Shown here: positions 55,274-63,881 of the stretch, piece by piece
How the letters are laid out: every line of letters starts with the position of its first letter
Numbering within the stretch: position 1 is the first letter of the stretch
Assembly: GCA_012728855.1 (NCBI GenBank)
Contig: JAAYEH010000059.1
Span: forward strand, 22,092 to 86,091
DNA: 64,000 nt
Source: Rhodopirellula sp.
Lineage (GTDB): Bacteria; Planctomycetota; Planctomycetia; Pirellulales; Thermoguttaceae
Reading direction: 5' to 3'
Notes under the pieces: generated by a model
The model's database searches: none
Told to the model about the DNA's origin: nothing
Seen by the model: only the letters and a program-made list of their open reading frames with translations
Program-made: the position numbers and the translations under genes

Positions 55274-56572
55274 TCATGCTTCCGGCAACTGCCAGGGATC
55301 GCGGCGGGGGCGGTCGAGCCATGTGTTGGCTTCGGCGTCATCGACAAACTGCCAGTTCTGTGGATCCCAACGCAGACGGCGGTGATTCCAATAGGCCAGA
55401 TTGCCGAGGTGGCAGATCGTAACCGAGCGGACGCCGATTTCCACGTCGCAGATTGGCCGCTTCCGCGAACGGATGCACTCGATCCAGTTGCGATGATGGC
55501 CCGGCGACTGTTCGAGCCGGACAGCGCCGTGGCCCAACGGCTCTTCGGCCAGGTTTTCCGGCTCACATCGCATTTCAGCCCGATTGAGCGTGATTTTGCC
55601 GTCGGTCCCCTCGAACACCAGGCCGCCGCGGTCGCCGTGGATCACTTCCGTGCCGTCGGCATAGAGGAACTTGACGCCGGATTTGGTGGCGGGGTCTTCG
55701 GGCGGGATGATTTCCACGGGACCGGAACCGTCCATGCCCAGCGCCCACTGTACGATGTCGAATTCGTGGGCGCCGATGTCGGAGAAGCCGCCACCGGAGA
55801 ATTCGCGGTACAGCCGCCACATCGGCCAGTTCTTCGGCATGCCTCGCGGGCTGAGGATCGAGTTGTAGGGCCGCAGCGGCGTCTGTCCCAGCCAACAATC
55901 CCAGTCGAGGCCCGGTTCCATCGGTTCCTCGGGCAGGTCGCACCAATCGCTCGGCCCGCCCACGTTGACGTACACGCGCTTGACCTTGCCGATGCGGCCG
56001 TTTCGGATCAATTCGCACGCCTTCGGGTAGTGGGCGAATTCGCCGCCGGACCGCAACTGGCTGCCGGTCTGGAACACTCGTCCGTGTTTGCGGACCGCCT
56101 CGATCATCCGCACGCCCTCGTGAATCGTCAGCGAAAGCGGTTTTTCACAGTAGACGTCCTTACCGGCCTTGCAGGCCTCGATGACGGGGATGGCGTGCCA
56201 ATGGTCAGGCGTGGCGATCAGCACGGCATCGATGTCGGCCCGCGCGAGCACCTCGCGGAAGTCGCCGTATTCGGCGCAGCCCGCCGACGCCTCGGCACCG
56301 TATCGCCCGTCCACGCGCCGCTTGGCATGACGGCGGCGATTCGTATCGACATCGCAGACCGCCACGACCCGCACGTCGTCGAATCCGAGCAGGGTCGTGA
56401 CATGGTAGCCGTCCGCCTGCATCCCCAGGCCGATCATCCCCACCGTCAGTCGCTCGCTGGGCGGCGGCGACTTTTTGTCGCCGAAGGCGGTTCCCGGAAC
56501 GATGATCGGAGCGGCCAGGGCGGCTGCGGCGGATTCGAGGAAGCGACGGCGGTTCAGGTACGGATTGGGCAT
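55274..56572 (-). CDS. Gfo/Idh/MocA family oxidoreductase with Tat signal
   Basis: 432 residues. The N-terminus PYLNRRRFLESAAAALAAP is a Tat signal. The Rossmann motif is VGMIGLGMQADGYHV, the family motif is intact (CEKPLSLTIHEG), and the C-terminal domain includes GGGFSDIGAHEFDIVQWALG. Unlike the paralogue at 19643-20869 it keeps the catalytic Lys. It is probably exported folded with NAD(P) bound. The GH38 gene follows upstream on the same strand 292 bases away. A link to glycan turnover is plausible. Confidence 0.92.
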   Translation of the reverse strand: MPNPYLNRRRFLESAAAALAAPIIVPGTAFGDKKSPPPSERLTVGMIGLGMQADGYHVTTLLGFDDVRVVAVCDVDTNRRRHAKRRVDGRYGAEASAGCAEYGDFREVLARADIDAVLIATPDHWHAIPVIEACKAGKDVYCEKPLSLTIHEGVRMIEAVRKHGRVFQTGSQLRSGGEFAHYPKACELIRNGRIGKVKRVYVNVGGPSDWCDLPEEPMEPGLDWDCWLGQTPLRPYNSILSPRGMPKNWPMWRLYREFSGGGFSDIGAHEFDIVQWALGMDGSGPVEIIPPEDPATKSGVKFLYADGTEVIHGDRGGLVFEGTDGKITLNRAEMRCEPENLAEEPLGHGAVRLEQSPGHHRNWIECIRSRKRPICDVEIGVRSVTICHLGNLAYWNHRRLRWDPQNWQFVDDAEANTWLDRPRRDPWQLPEA

Positions 56573-56864
56573 CGACGGGGTCTCCGGAGTTGAGTGGGGC
56601 CGAAATCATCATAACTCGTCATTTGTCATTTGTCATTGGTCAATTGCAGAAGGGGAGAAGCGTGCTCCCACTGCGATCAATCCAACCGTCGCAGGATCAG
56701 AAGGTTCCGCAGCAACCAAGCACCGCCGCTTCCCGCGAACTCCGCCAATAGGGGAGTCCGGTTCCCGGGGAACCAAGACACGTGGGTGGATCGGATTGAA
56801 ACTGATCACCAGAGAATCGTACGGCTTCCGAATCCAAGAAGCCTGCGAAACCGCCCTATAGACC
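56573..56864. other. intergenic region with short TCATTTG repeats
   Basis: Near 56612-56640 the motif GTCATTT recurs three times (GTCATTTGTCATTTGTCATT) in an AT-richer patch. It lies just upstream of the oxidoreductase start and may be part of its promoter region. No gene is supported. Confidence 0.4.
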
Positions 56865-59447
56865 TTACTGCGGCACGATCCGCAAGGTCGCAATCTTCCA
56901 GGCGGGTAGCCGCACCCGGACCAGGCGATCCGCCAGTTCGACCGCGCCCAATTCGCCGGTCGGTTCACCGAGCAAGTTCGTTTCGCGGACGCCGGCGATG
57001 GGGCGACCGAACCGGAGAACTACGTCGGTATCGCGGCCAGCCGTTTCATAGAACCGGACTTCCCATTGCGGACCGCGATCGGAGGTAAGCGGGCGGAGAC
57101 TGGAAAGGACAACGTTCTTAGGCGAGATCTCCAGTAGCGAATCGCTCTGGGGCAGATTCTTCAGGGCGGGGGTGTGCCCCGCCGCGCTCTCGCCCCAACA
57201 TGCTCTTAGCGGAACGTGCTCGCCGAGCGCGTCGCGAAACGTGGCTGCCTCGCGCCATGTGCCCTGATGCGGAACCAGGACACATCGCCAGGCGTGGCGA
57301 CCTTCGCCGGTGATGGAGTCTGCCAACATGCCGGCGTCCGGCGTGCGTTCGGACGGTTCCGGTGGCGAACGCAAGAGCCTGGTTGCCGATCGGAGGCGGA
57401 GCAACGTGAATTCGAGCGACCCATTGCCGCCGCGGTCATAGGCATACCCGGTATACATTCCCCACGGGCAGACGAAGCCGTAGCCGAAGTCGTCGCCGGC
57501 GACGTCGGTCCAGCGCGTGCCGTAATAACCCTTGGGATAGCCGCGGACGAAGTACTCGCCCCGAAACGGTTCGCGGTCGAACTGGTCGCGCGACTCCGCC
57601 CCGAACGGAATCCCGGCCGTCACCTTGCCGGGTCCGACGGGAAACCGCAGGGCAAACATGCCGCAGCCCGCCCGCGCGTCGATCTCGATGCGGTATTCGA
57701 TCCGCCGCGAGGATCGCCAGAGCCGGACTTCGCGGGTGAGCCGGTGCGGCCCGATCGTTCCTTTCGCCCGCAGCGCTGAAAAAACAGGCCCGACGGTCCG
57801 CCGAAAAGCCTCGCCGGATGGATTCCATGCGTGGCAGTCGCCGACCGGACCGTTCGTCATCCAGTTATCGGAGACCGGCAGGTCGTAGAAGACAAGATCG
57901 CCGAGACTGCCGCCTTGCGTTGAACCAAGTGCGGCTCGACGATTCTTATCGACGATGCGCAGGGTGCCGTTCGACTCAGTTTCGACGCGGTAGTGTTCGT
58001 TTTCGATCGAACCGCCGCTGTCGGCGTCCGTCGCCGCCGCGGGGGCCGGACCGCCGGAAACTGCCAGATAGAAGGTCCGGTAGCCACAGGCAGGTACGTC
58101 TTTGGCGATGAACGCGGCCCGCACCTGCTTCGCGCCGTTGTCGCCGCAGGACTGCAACGGAATAACGCAGCCCGCGTCGTCGCGGAGCATCGCAGCGGCC
58201 GGGTTGCCGTTGAGTTCCACCTCGACCGGCCCGCTCACCGGCCACGAATGGAAATTGAAAACGACGAGGGGACGGCCCCATTCGGCACGGGGCTCGACGC
58301 GGCCGGCGATCGCCGCCAAGGCATTTTGCGTGACCGTTTCGGCCTTGCGGGCGGTCGCGTGTGCCGTTTGCATCCGTTCGGCGTAGTCGTTTTTCCAGAG
58401 ATACTGCATGGCATGGCCGGTGCAGGCGAGCAGATCGTGCCACAGCGAATCGAAGTCCGCGGCGGGTTCGACGCCGGCCAGTGCCGCGGCCATCGTCCGG
58501 GCCCGCTCGGCCGAGAGGATTCGGTCTTCGTTCTGCGCGGTCCGTGTATAGAGATCCTGATTGCCGTGGAGGCCGCACGACGAATAACACTCCAATGAAT
58601 CGAGCGGGCCTGCGAACTGCGTGAGCCGGTGGGCGTGCTTTTCGAGTTCCTCGAAATAGCGGGCGCTGGTGGCGAGGACTTTCCTGGCCGGGTTCCAGTC
58701 GGCCGCCTCCAGGGCGAGCGTTTCGCTGGGGAGCACGTCGTCGCCGCCGATGGCGAATCGCCAGACGGGCAGGCCGGCGAAACCCTCGACCGATTTGCCG
58801 AACGTTTCCCAGCGGGGGGTCGTCGCGTAGAAGCTTCTGAGCGTCAGCATCCGCGTGCCGTCGAGCCCTTCGCGCCAGAAGGCGACCTGCTGATCGACCG
58901 GCCGCGAGAAGATGAAATAACGGTAACCGGCCCCGGAAAGGATCTGCGGCATCTGGCAGTGGCCGCACATCAGGTCGACGGCATGGTAGACCTTCGGGTC
59001 GATCCCCGGGGCGTGCCGCCGGAAGTACTCCTTGGCAAGCGCGAGGTTGCGGACAAACGTCTCCGGGTAAACCTCGCTGATGCGCGGGTTGCTGACGGCG
59101 CCGATGATCTCGATCCGCCCCTGGCGAACCCGCTGCCAGAACTCGTCGGCGAACCCAGGCCAATCGCGCTTCGCCGTTTCAAGGAACGGCCGCAGTTGTT
59201 CATTTTCGGTCTCCAACTGCCAAACATAGTTCGGATGATCCCGCATGATCTCGAGGACGTGACGGAGGATCTCGGCGTAGCGAGCTTCGTGCCATGCCCG
59301 CGAGTGACACCACGCCCAATCGCAGTGAGACGAGACGTTGACAATCGTCATCTCCGGTTCCGCCGGGGCATTCTCCTGTCCGCGGGAAATGGAGACTGCG
59401 CCGGCCGCCAATGCGGCAACGATCGCCAGCGTGATGCGAAATGTCAT
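56865..59447 (-). CDS. glycoside hydrolase family 38 alpha-mannosidase-like protein, exported
   Basis: About 860 residues from the ATG at 59447. A Sec signal peptide is present (FRITLAIVAALAAGAVSIS). The GH38 catalytic domain starts with VNVSSHCDWAWCHSRAWHE (metal-binding His and Asp) and has the VDLMCGHCQMPQILSGAGYR region of the nucleophile. A mid domain and a C-terminal beta-sandwich follow (KGTIGPHRLTREVRLWR, IEYRIEIDARAGCG). Members remove alpha-mannose from glycans or glycoconjugates. The deviation from the common HSHID and DxFGH patterns suggests a distant subfamily. Confidence 0.83.
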   Translation of the reverse strand: MTFRITLAIVAALAAGAVSISRGQENAPAEPEMTIVNVSSHCDWAWCHSRAWHEARYAEILRHVLEIMRDHPNYVWQLETENEQLRPFLETAKRDWPGFADEFWQRVRQGRIEIIGAVSNPRISEVYPETFVRNLALAKEYFRRHAPGIDPKVYHAVDLMCGHCQMPQILSGAGYRYFIFSRPVDQQVAFWREGLDGTRMLTLRSFYATTPRWETFGKSVEGFAGLPVWRFAIGGDDVLPSETLALEAADWNPARKVLATSARYFEELEKHAHRLTQFAGPLDSLECYSSCGLHGNQDLYTRTAQNEDRILSAERARTMAAALAGVEPAADFDSLWHDLLACTGHAMQYLWKNDYAERMQTAHATARKAETVTQNALAAIAGRVEPRAEWGRPLVVFNFHSWPVSGPVEVELNGNPAAAMLRDDAGCVIPLQSCGDNGAKQVRAAFIAKDVPACGYRTFYLAVSGGPAPAAATDADSGGSIENEHYRVETESNGTLRIVDKNRRAALGSTQGGSLGDLVFYDLPVSDNWMTNGPVGDCHAWNPSGEAFRRTVGPVFSALRAKGTIGPHRLTREVRLWRSSRRIEYRIEIDARAGCGMFALRFPVGPGKVTAGIPFGAESRDQFDREPFRGEYFVRGYPKGYYGTRWTDVAGDDFGYGFVCPWGMYTGYAYDRGGNGSLEFTLLRLRSATRLLRSPPEPSERTPDAGMLADSITGEGRHAWRCVLVPHQGTWREAATFRDALGEHVPLRACWGESAAGHTPALKNLPQSDSLLEISPKNVVLSSLRPLTSDRGPQWEVRFYETAGRDTDVVLRFGRPIAGVRETNLLGEPTGELGAVELADRLVRVRLPAWKIATLRIVPQ

Positions 59448-59632
59448 CGAACGGCCCTCATGACAGGAAACTTGATTTCCCACATGGGCCGAGTGTAATA
59501 CGGCAGGAAATGGGTGGTCAAGGGGGTCGGTTTACAGGCCAAGCCCATGCACATCGCCATCATCGACCGAGGCGGCACGGCGCTCGTCCATCGCAACCGG
59601 TCGGATCGGCGAGTGGTTGTCTTTTGACGCCC

Positions 59633-60568
59633 TCACGCCCTGCCGCCAGCCGCCGGCGAGGCAATGCTCGCTTCCACGGGCACCCTCGCCGCGGTGGTGC
59701 GAACGGTGGTGAGGACGCGGTCCACAAATGCCCGGACGTGCTGCGCGATTTCGTCGCAGCACTCCTCCAGAGCGAAGTGTCCCGTATCGAGCAGGTGCAG
59801 TTCCACGTCGCGAAGATCGCGGTGGTAGGCCAAGGCCCCTTCTTGGGAGAAGATCGAATCGTTTCGACCCCAGAGAACCAATGTCGGCGGCTGATGGTCC
59901 GCCAAATACGTTTGCCAGTGGGGGTAGAGTTCGACGTTCTTGCGATAATCGTAGAGCAGATCCATCAGGATCCCGTCGCCCCCCGGCCGGCTCCAGTGCG
60001 CCAAGTCGATGTTCCACGTGTCCGGATTGATCCGCTCCCTGTCGCGGGCACCGTCCTGGTAATGCCACATGAGCCAGTCGCGAGTGAACCAACGGCGGAC
60101 CCCTTGCTCCGTATCGTCGGTCCGATTCTTCCAGAAGTTGAAGACGGGCTCCCAGACCTTGGTAAAGCCCTCTTCGTAGCAGTTGCCGTTCTGAACGATC
60201 AGCGATTCGACGGACTCGGGACGACGAGTAGCAATCCGCAGTCCGATCGGGAGCCCGGCGCCATGCATGTAGAAACTGCAACGCGTGACGTCGAGCGTAT
60301 CGAGAAACCGCTCCACGCTCTTCGCCACGTTGTCGAACGTGTACTCGAACTTCTCCCGATCGGGACAGTCGCTGTTGCCAAATCCCGGATAGTCCGGCGC
60401 TAACACGTGAAAGCGATCTTCCAACTTGCCGATCAGGTCGCGGAAGATGTGGGAGGAGGACGGCAACCCGTGCAGCAGCACAACCGTCGGGCAACTCCTA
60501 CACCCTCCTTCGCGGTAAAACATCTTCATGTCGTTAATGCCGATGGTCTTATATCGTGTGTTCATCAT
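59633..60568 (-). CDS. alpha/beta hydrolase of the haloalkane dehalogenase/epoxide hydrolase type, nucleophile Asp missing
   Basis: About 311 residues from the ATG at 60568, with GGAAG upstream. The oxyanion-side LLHGLPSSSHIFRDLIGKL and the GFGNSDCPD segment are typical of the family. The acid is Asp in LWGRNDSIFS and the base is His in LDTGHFALEEC. The nucleophile elbow, FDYGAPxG in relatives, reads YMHGAGLPIG, so the catalytic Asp is Gly near residue 103; I checked the codons. The cap domain is present. It is the second gene of the predicted sigma-54 operon. A binding or sensing role is possible. Confidence 0.85.
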   Translation of the reverse strand: MMNTRYKTIGINDMKMFYREGGCRSCPTVVLLHGLPSSSHIFRDLIGKLEDRFHVLAPDYPGFGNSDCPDREKFEYTFDNVAKSVERFLDTLDVTRCSFYMHGAGLPIGLRIATRRPESVESLIVQNGNCYEEGFTKVWEPVFNFWKNRTDDTEQGVRRWFTRDWLMWHYQDGARDRERINPDTWNIDLAHWSRPGGDGILMDLLYDYRKNVELYPHWQTYLADHQPPTLVLWGRNDSIFSQEGALAYHRDLRDVELHLLDTGHFALEECCDEIAQHVRAFVDRVLTTVRTTAARVPVEASIASPAAGGRA

Positions 60569-60615
60569 TGAAATTCTTCCTTCGTGATAGAGAGTACGCA
60601 GGGACGGAGACGTAA

Positions 60616-60649
60616 AGTCATGCCGCCCCTGTTCCCGGGCGGCATGACT
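60616..60649. promoter_or_regulatory. perfect 13-bp hairpin between the two operon genes
   Basis: AGTCATGCCGCCC (60616-60628) and GGGCGGCATGACT (60637-60649) pair fully around an 8-base loop. It lies 14 bases after the stop of the first gene and about 48 bases before the ATG of the second. There is no T-run, so attenuation or RNA processing/stability control is likelier than full termination. Confidence 0.75.
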
Positions 60650-60662
60650 GACGGGCCTTCTT

Positions 60663-61208
60663 TCAGGCATGTGCCGGTTCGGGCACCCTCGGGAAATCAA
60701 ACGCGGGCTGGGTAACCTCCGCGAAGTAATCGCCGAAAGTGTTGAGCCCCACCAGGCCGATAATCTCGGCGATCTCCTCCTCGGTATAGCCGGCGTCGCG
60801 AAGGCGGATTATGTCGGAATCCATGACGTCGCCGCGGTGATCCGCCACCTCCCAGGCAAAGGCCAGCGCGGCTTGCACTTTGCTATCGGGCGATTGAGCG
60901 TGGCGAGCGTCCATGATCTCTTCGTCGCTTAGTCCGATGGTCTTGCCGATGGCCGCATGACCGGCCACGCAGTATTCCGAGCGGTTTGCCTCGGCCACCG
61001 AGAGGCAGACTTGCTCGCGGAGGCTGGGCTCCAAAACGCCGTTCTCCAGGCAGTTGCGGAGCGAGACAAACCCTTCCAGGACGGCGGGAGAATTCGCCAT
61101 AATCCGGAAGAGGTTTGGGGTCATGCCCATACTGGACTGAACTTCGTCCAGGATCTTTCTTGTCTTGCCGTCGGTTCGATCCCGCTGGACGGGTTGAAGT
61201 CGGCTCAT
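60663..61208 (-). CDS. carboxymuconolactone decarboxylase/AhpD-like protein with a single active-site Cys
   Basis: 181 residues from the ATG at 61208. It has the AhpD-like helical fold: [20 protein letters not shown], then [20 protein letters not shown]. In peroxidase-type members the motif is CxxC...H. Here the first Cys is Ser77, while Cys80 and His84 remain. [19 protein letters not shown] is the usual C-terminal helix. With one Cys a disulfide-based peroxidase cycle within the motif is not possible. It is the first gene after a consensus sigma-54 promoter. Confidence 0.88.
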   Translation of the reverse strand: MSRLQPVQRDRTDGKTRKILDEVQSSMGMTPNLFRIMANSPAVLEGFVSLRNCLENGVLEPSLREQVCLSVAEANRSEYCVAGHAAIGKTIGLSDEEIMDARHAQSPDSKVQAALAFAWEVADHRGDVMDSDIIRLRDAGYTEEEIAEIIGLVGLNTFGDYFAEVTQPAFDFPRVPEPAHA

Positions 61209-61228
61209 TGTTTGCTCCTTTTCTGTCG

Positions 61229-61266
61229 AATCATTGGCCATCGACCAAATCATTGGTCATCGACCA
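61229..61266. promoter_or_regulatory. two tandem 19-bp repeats, each with a TGGTC-ATC-GACCA-type dyad
   Basis: AATCATTGGCCATCGACCA (61229-61247) is directly followed by AATCATTGGTCATCGACCA (61248-61266), one mismatch apart. The second contains the perfect dyad TGGTC ATC GACCA. They lie between the predicted sigma-54 start and the first gene, so they would be in the 5' leader; enhancer binding sites or an operator are the likely roles. Confidence 0.75.
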
Positions 61267-61295
61267 GATGAGTAGTTTCGGGAATTACCCCTCAG

Positions 61296-61310
61296 GCAAT
61301 CCCCGTGCCA
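61296..61310 (-). promoter_or_regulatory. sigma-54 promoter (-24/-12), consensus match
   Basis: On the minus strand TGGCAC (61310-61305), five bases, then TTGC (61299-61296): TGGCACGGGGATTGC. This is a full match to the sigma-54 consensus TGGCAC-N5-TTGC. It reads into the CMD/hydrolase operon and would start transcription about 75 bases before the ATG at 61208. The divergent gene encodes a sigma-54 activator. Confidence 0.88.
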
Positions 61311-61450
61311 GAGACGGCCTGGCGCGCCGAGCCGCAATTCGTGCTGCGACAGTGATTTACGCAGGCATCCCTAAGCAGGGACGATCACGAAACGGCGTGA
61401 TTCACAAAAGGTCGTTGTCCGGCAACGAATTCTCGTTACGATTGATAGTG

Positions 61451-62509
61451 ATGGCAGTCTCCCTTATTTCAGAAACGGACTTCGTCTCCATCGAGTCCCC
61501 CGGCGAGGACCAGCATGCCAACTCGTTCGGTGAGATCATCGGACAGAGTGCAGCCATTGCGAACCTCGTCAAGCAGATCGATCTGGTGGCTCCCACCGAC
61601 GCCAGTGTGCTGATTCTGGGAGAGTCGGGGACCGGCAAGGAGTTGGTGGCGAGGGAGATCCACAGGCGGAGCCATCGCCGCACCCACCCGATGATCAAGG
61701 TCAACTGTGCGGGGGTGCCGCGCGACCTGTACGAGAGTGAGTTTTTCGGACACGTTCGCGGCGCGTTCACGGGCGCCGTGAACCATCGTGCCGGACGGTT
61801 CGAGTTGGCCGACGGCGGCACACTCTTGCTCGACGAAGTCGGGGAGATCCCCTACGTTCTGCAGGGCAAGCTGCTCCGTGTGCTGCAAGAGGGCGAGTTC
61901 GAACGTATCGGTGAAGGGATTACGCGACGGGTGGATGTGCGAATCGTCGCCGCAACCAACCGCGATTTGAGGAAAGACGTGGCCGAGGGGCATTTCCGGC
62001 AGGATCTGTACTACCGCCTGAATGTCTTTCCTCTCCAGGTGGCACCGCTTCGACAGCACAAGGAGGATATTCCGCCTCTGGCCGCTCATTACTTGAAGTA
62101 TGCGGCTGCCAAGCTCGACCGCCCGTGTCCGCCGCTCACCCATGCCGACATCTTCCGGCTCCAGCAGCACGATTGGCCGGGCAACGTTCGCGAGCTGTGG
62201 AACGTGATCGAGCGGGCCGTGATCACGTCTGGCGACGGCAGTCTCCACCTGGACTTTGCCGGCGAGGCGGTTCGGCCTGCGGACGAGCCGACGGGCAGCG
62301 ATTTCCGCGCGGCTGCCAGGCGGGAAATCGTCACCTACGCAGAACTGGATCGGCGAGAACGCAACAACGTGCTGGCCGCGTTGGACGAGACCGGTTGGCG
62401 AATCTACGGCCCCCGGGGCGCTGCCGTGCTGCTCGGCATCAAACCCACCACTTTGGCTTCCCGCATCCGGAAAATGGGATTGCGAAGGCCAGGTCCGATC
62501 AGCCGGTGA
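61451..62509 (+). CDS. sigma-54-dependent transcriptional activator without a sensor domain
   Basis: 352 residues from the ATG at 61451. Only about 25 residues precede the AAA+ domain, so there is no receiver, PAS or GAF input. Walker A is GESGTGKE (57-64), the sigma-54 contact loop GAFTGA (104-109), Walker [13 protein letters not shown], then [10 protein letters not shown] and [17 protein letters not shown] Fis-type HTH ends the protein ([20 protein letters not shown]). The layout recalls PspF, which is controlled by partner proteins. Upstream in-frame codons overlap the opposite gene, so a longer start is unlikely. It almost certainly controls the divergent operon at 59633-61208. Confidence 0.93.
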   Translation: MAVSLISETDFVSIESPGEDQHANSFGEIIGQSAAIANLVKQIDLVAPTDASVLILGESGTGKELVAREIHRRSHRRTHPMIKVNCAGVPRDLYESEFFGHVRGAFTGAVNHRAGRFELADGGTLLLDEVGEIPYVLQGKLLRVLQEGEFERIGEGITRRVDVRIVAATNRDLRKDVAEGHFRQDLYYRLNVFPLQVAPLRQHKEDIPPLAAHYLKYAAAKLDRPCPPLTHADIFRLQQHDWPGNVRELWNVIERAVITSGDGSLHLDFAGEAVRPADEPTGSDFRAAARREIVTYAELDRRERNNVLAALDETGWRIYGPRGAAVLLGIKPTTLASRIRKMGLRRPGPISR

Positions 62510-62528
62510 CGAATCACATTCGCCGATG

Positions 62529-63881
62529 CTAAACCTTCGCGAACTCGTTGCGGTTTTCGTAGACCTTCATGATCGCGTCGACTACTTCCCGCATGTCTTC
62601 CTGCGTGCCGAGCAGTGGGCCGGACGCCCAGAGCATGGCCATTTCATCGCAGACGCGGTCGCAGTTGGGGCAAGCTGTGTGTTCGCGATAAGCCTGAAGG
62701 TGCTCCTTGGGGAACAGTTCCTTATAGACGCGGTTGCCGAGCACATTCTCGATCCACGGCTCGCGGTGGAGTCCATTGGAGATATAGGGACTCAGATCGA
62801 CCCCTTCCGCCGATAGCGCTTTGAGGAACGTGGCACGGCTGGCGCCGGCGAAATGTTCCTTATGGTACGACATGGGGAATAGATACCAGGCGCCGCTCTC
62901 GGTCCCTTCGTAGAGTTTCTGGGGAACGAGTCCCTGGAAACCTTTGAGTTGCTCGCGGAGGTAATTCGCGTTCTTGTTGCGGAGTTCGAACCGCTCGCGG
63001 ACCGTCGGCAGTTGGCCCATCAGAATGGCGCCTTCCAGTTCGTTCATGCGATACTTCGGGCCGGCCACTTCGGTCCGGCCGCGGCGGGACGTTCCGTGGT
63101 TGTGGACCGTATAGCATCTGTCGAGCAGATCCTCGTTATTGCTGACGATCGCGCCCCCTTCGCCGCAAGAGATCGTCTTGCTTGTCTGGAAGCTGAAACA
63201 TCCCACGTCGCCGATGGTGCCGAGCGGCTTGCCTTGATATACGGAAAGGTGCCCTTGGCAGGCGTCTTCGATGACCTTGAGGTTGTGCTTCTTGGCGATT
63301 TCGAGGAATCGCTCCATATGGGCCGGTTGGCCCATCATGTGGACCGGCATGATCGCCTTGGTGTATTGGGTAATCCGCTTTTCGACTTCGACCGGGTCGA
63401 TCTGATACGACTCCGGATCGAGATCGGCCAAGACCGGAAGCGCCCGGGCCGCCAGAATGGCAGCTATGGTGCCGGGATCGGTATAAGGGGAGGTGATGAC
63501 CTCGTCGCCGGGGCCGATCCCCAGCGCCTCGACCGCCGTATGCAGGGCTTGGGTTCCGGATCCGGTGGCGACGCAGCCCTTCGCGCCGACGAGCTTGGCG
63601 AATTCTATCTCCCAGGTGGGAACGGTGCCGTGCGGAGATTGAATGCGGCACCAAATGCCGCTCTTCGTCGTCTTGACGATGGAGTTTACGACGTTGTCGT
63701 CGACGTAGGGCCAGGCGGGCCAGCTCTTGTTCTTGCGAACCGGCTCGCCGCCAAGGACGGCCAACCCGGCAGGTTTGGCCTTGGAATCGGCCCAAGCCCT
63801 GCCTCCGGCAACCGCCGTCGCGGCGACAACACCAGCCGACGTCGCCAAAAACTGCCTTCTCGCTATGGTTCTCTTGTCCAT
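62529..63881 (-). CDS. DegT/DnrJ/EryC1-family PLP aminotransferase with a Tat signal
   Basis: 450 residues. The N-terminus (MDKRTIARRQFLATSAGVVA) is a Tat signal, unusual for a sugar aminotransferase family that normally works in the cytoplasm. The PLP domain is complete: ATGSGTQALHTAVEALGIGP, VIEDACQGHLSVYQGK with the Asp under the ring nitrogen, and FSFQTSKTISCGEGG with the Schiff-base Lys235. Export folded with PLP is implied. The substrate is unknown. The ATG has GAAGGAAG upstream. Confidence 0.9.
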   Translation of the reverse strand: MDKRTIARRQFLATSAGVVAATAVAGGRAWADSKAKPAGLAVLGGEPVRKNKSWPAWPYVDDNVVNSIVKTTKSGIWCRIQSPHGTVPTWEIEFAKLVGAKGCVATGSGTQALHTAVEALGIGPGDEVITSPYTDPGTIAAILAARALPVLADLDPESYQIDPVEVEKRITQYTKAIMPVHMMGQPAHMERFLEIAKKHNLKVIEDACQGHLSVYQGKPLGTIGDVGCFSFQTSKTISCGEGGAIVSNNEDLLDRCYTVHNHGTSRRGRTEVAGPKYRMNELEGAILMGQLPTVRERFELRNKNANYLREQLKGFQGLVPQKLYEGTESGAWYLFPMSYHKEHFAGASRATFLKALSAEGVDLSPYISNGLHREPWIENVLGNRVYKELFPKEHLQAYREHTACPNCDRVCDEMAMLWASGPLLGTQEDMREVVDAIMKVYENRNEFAKV

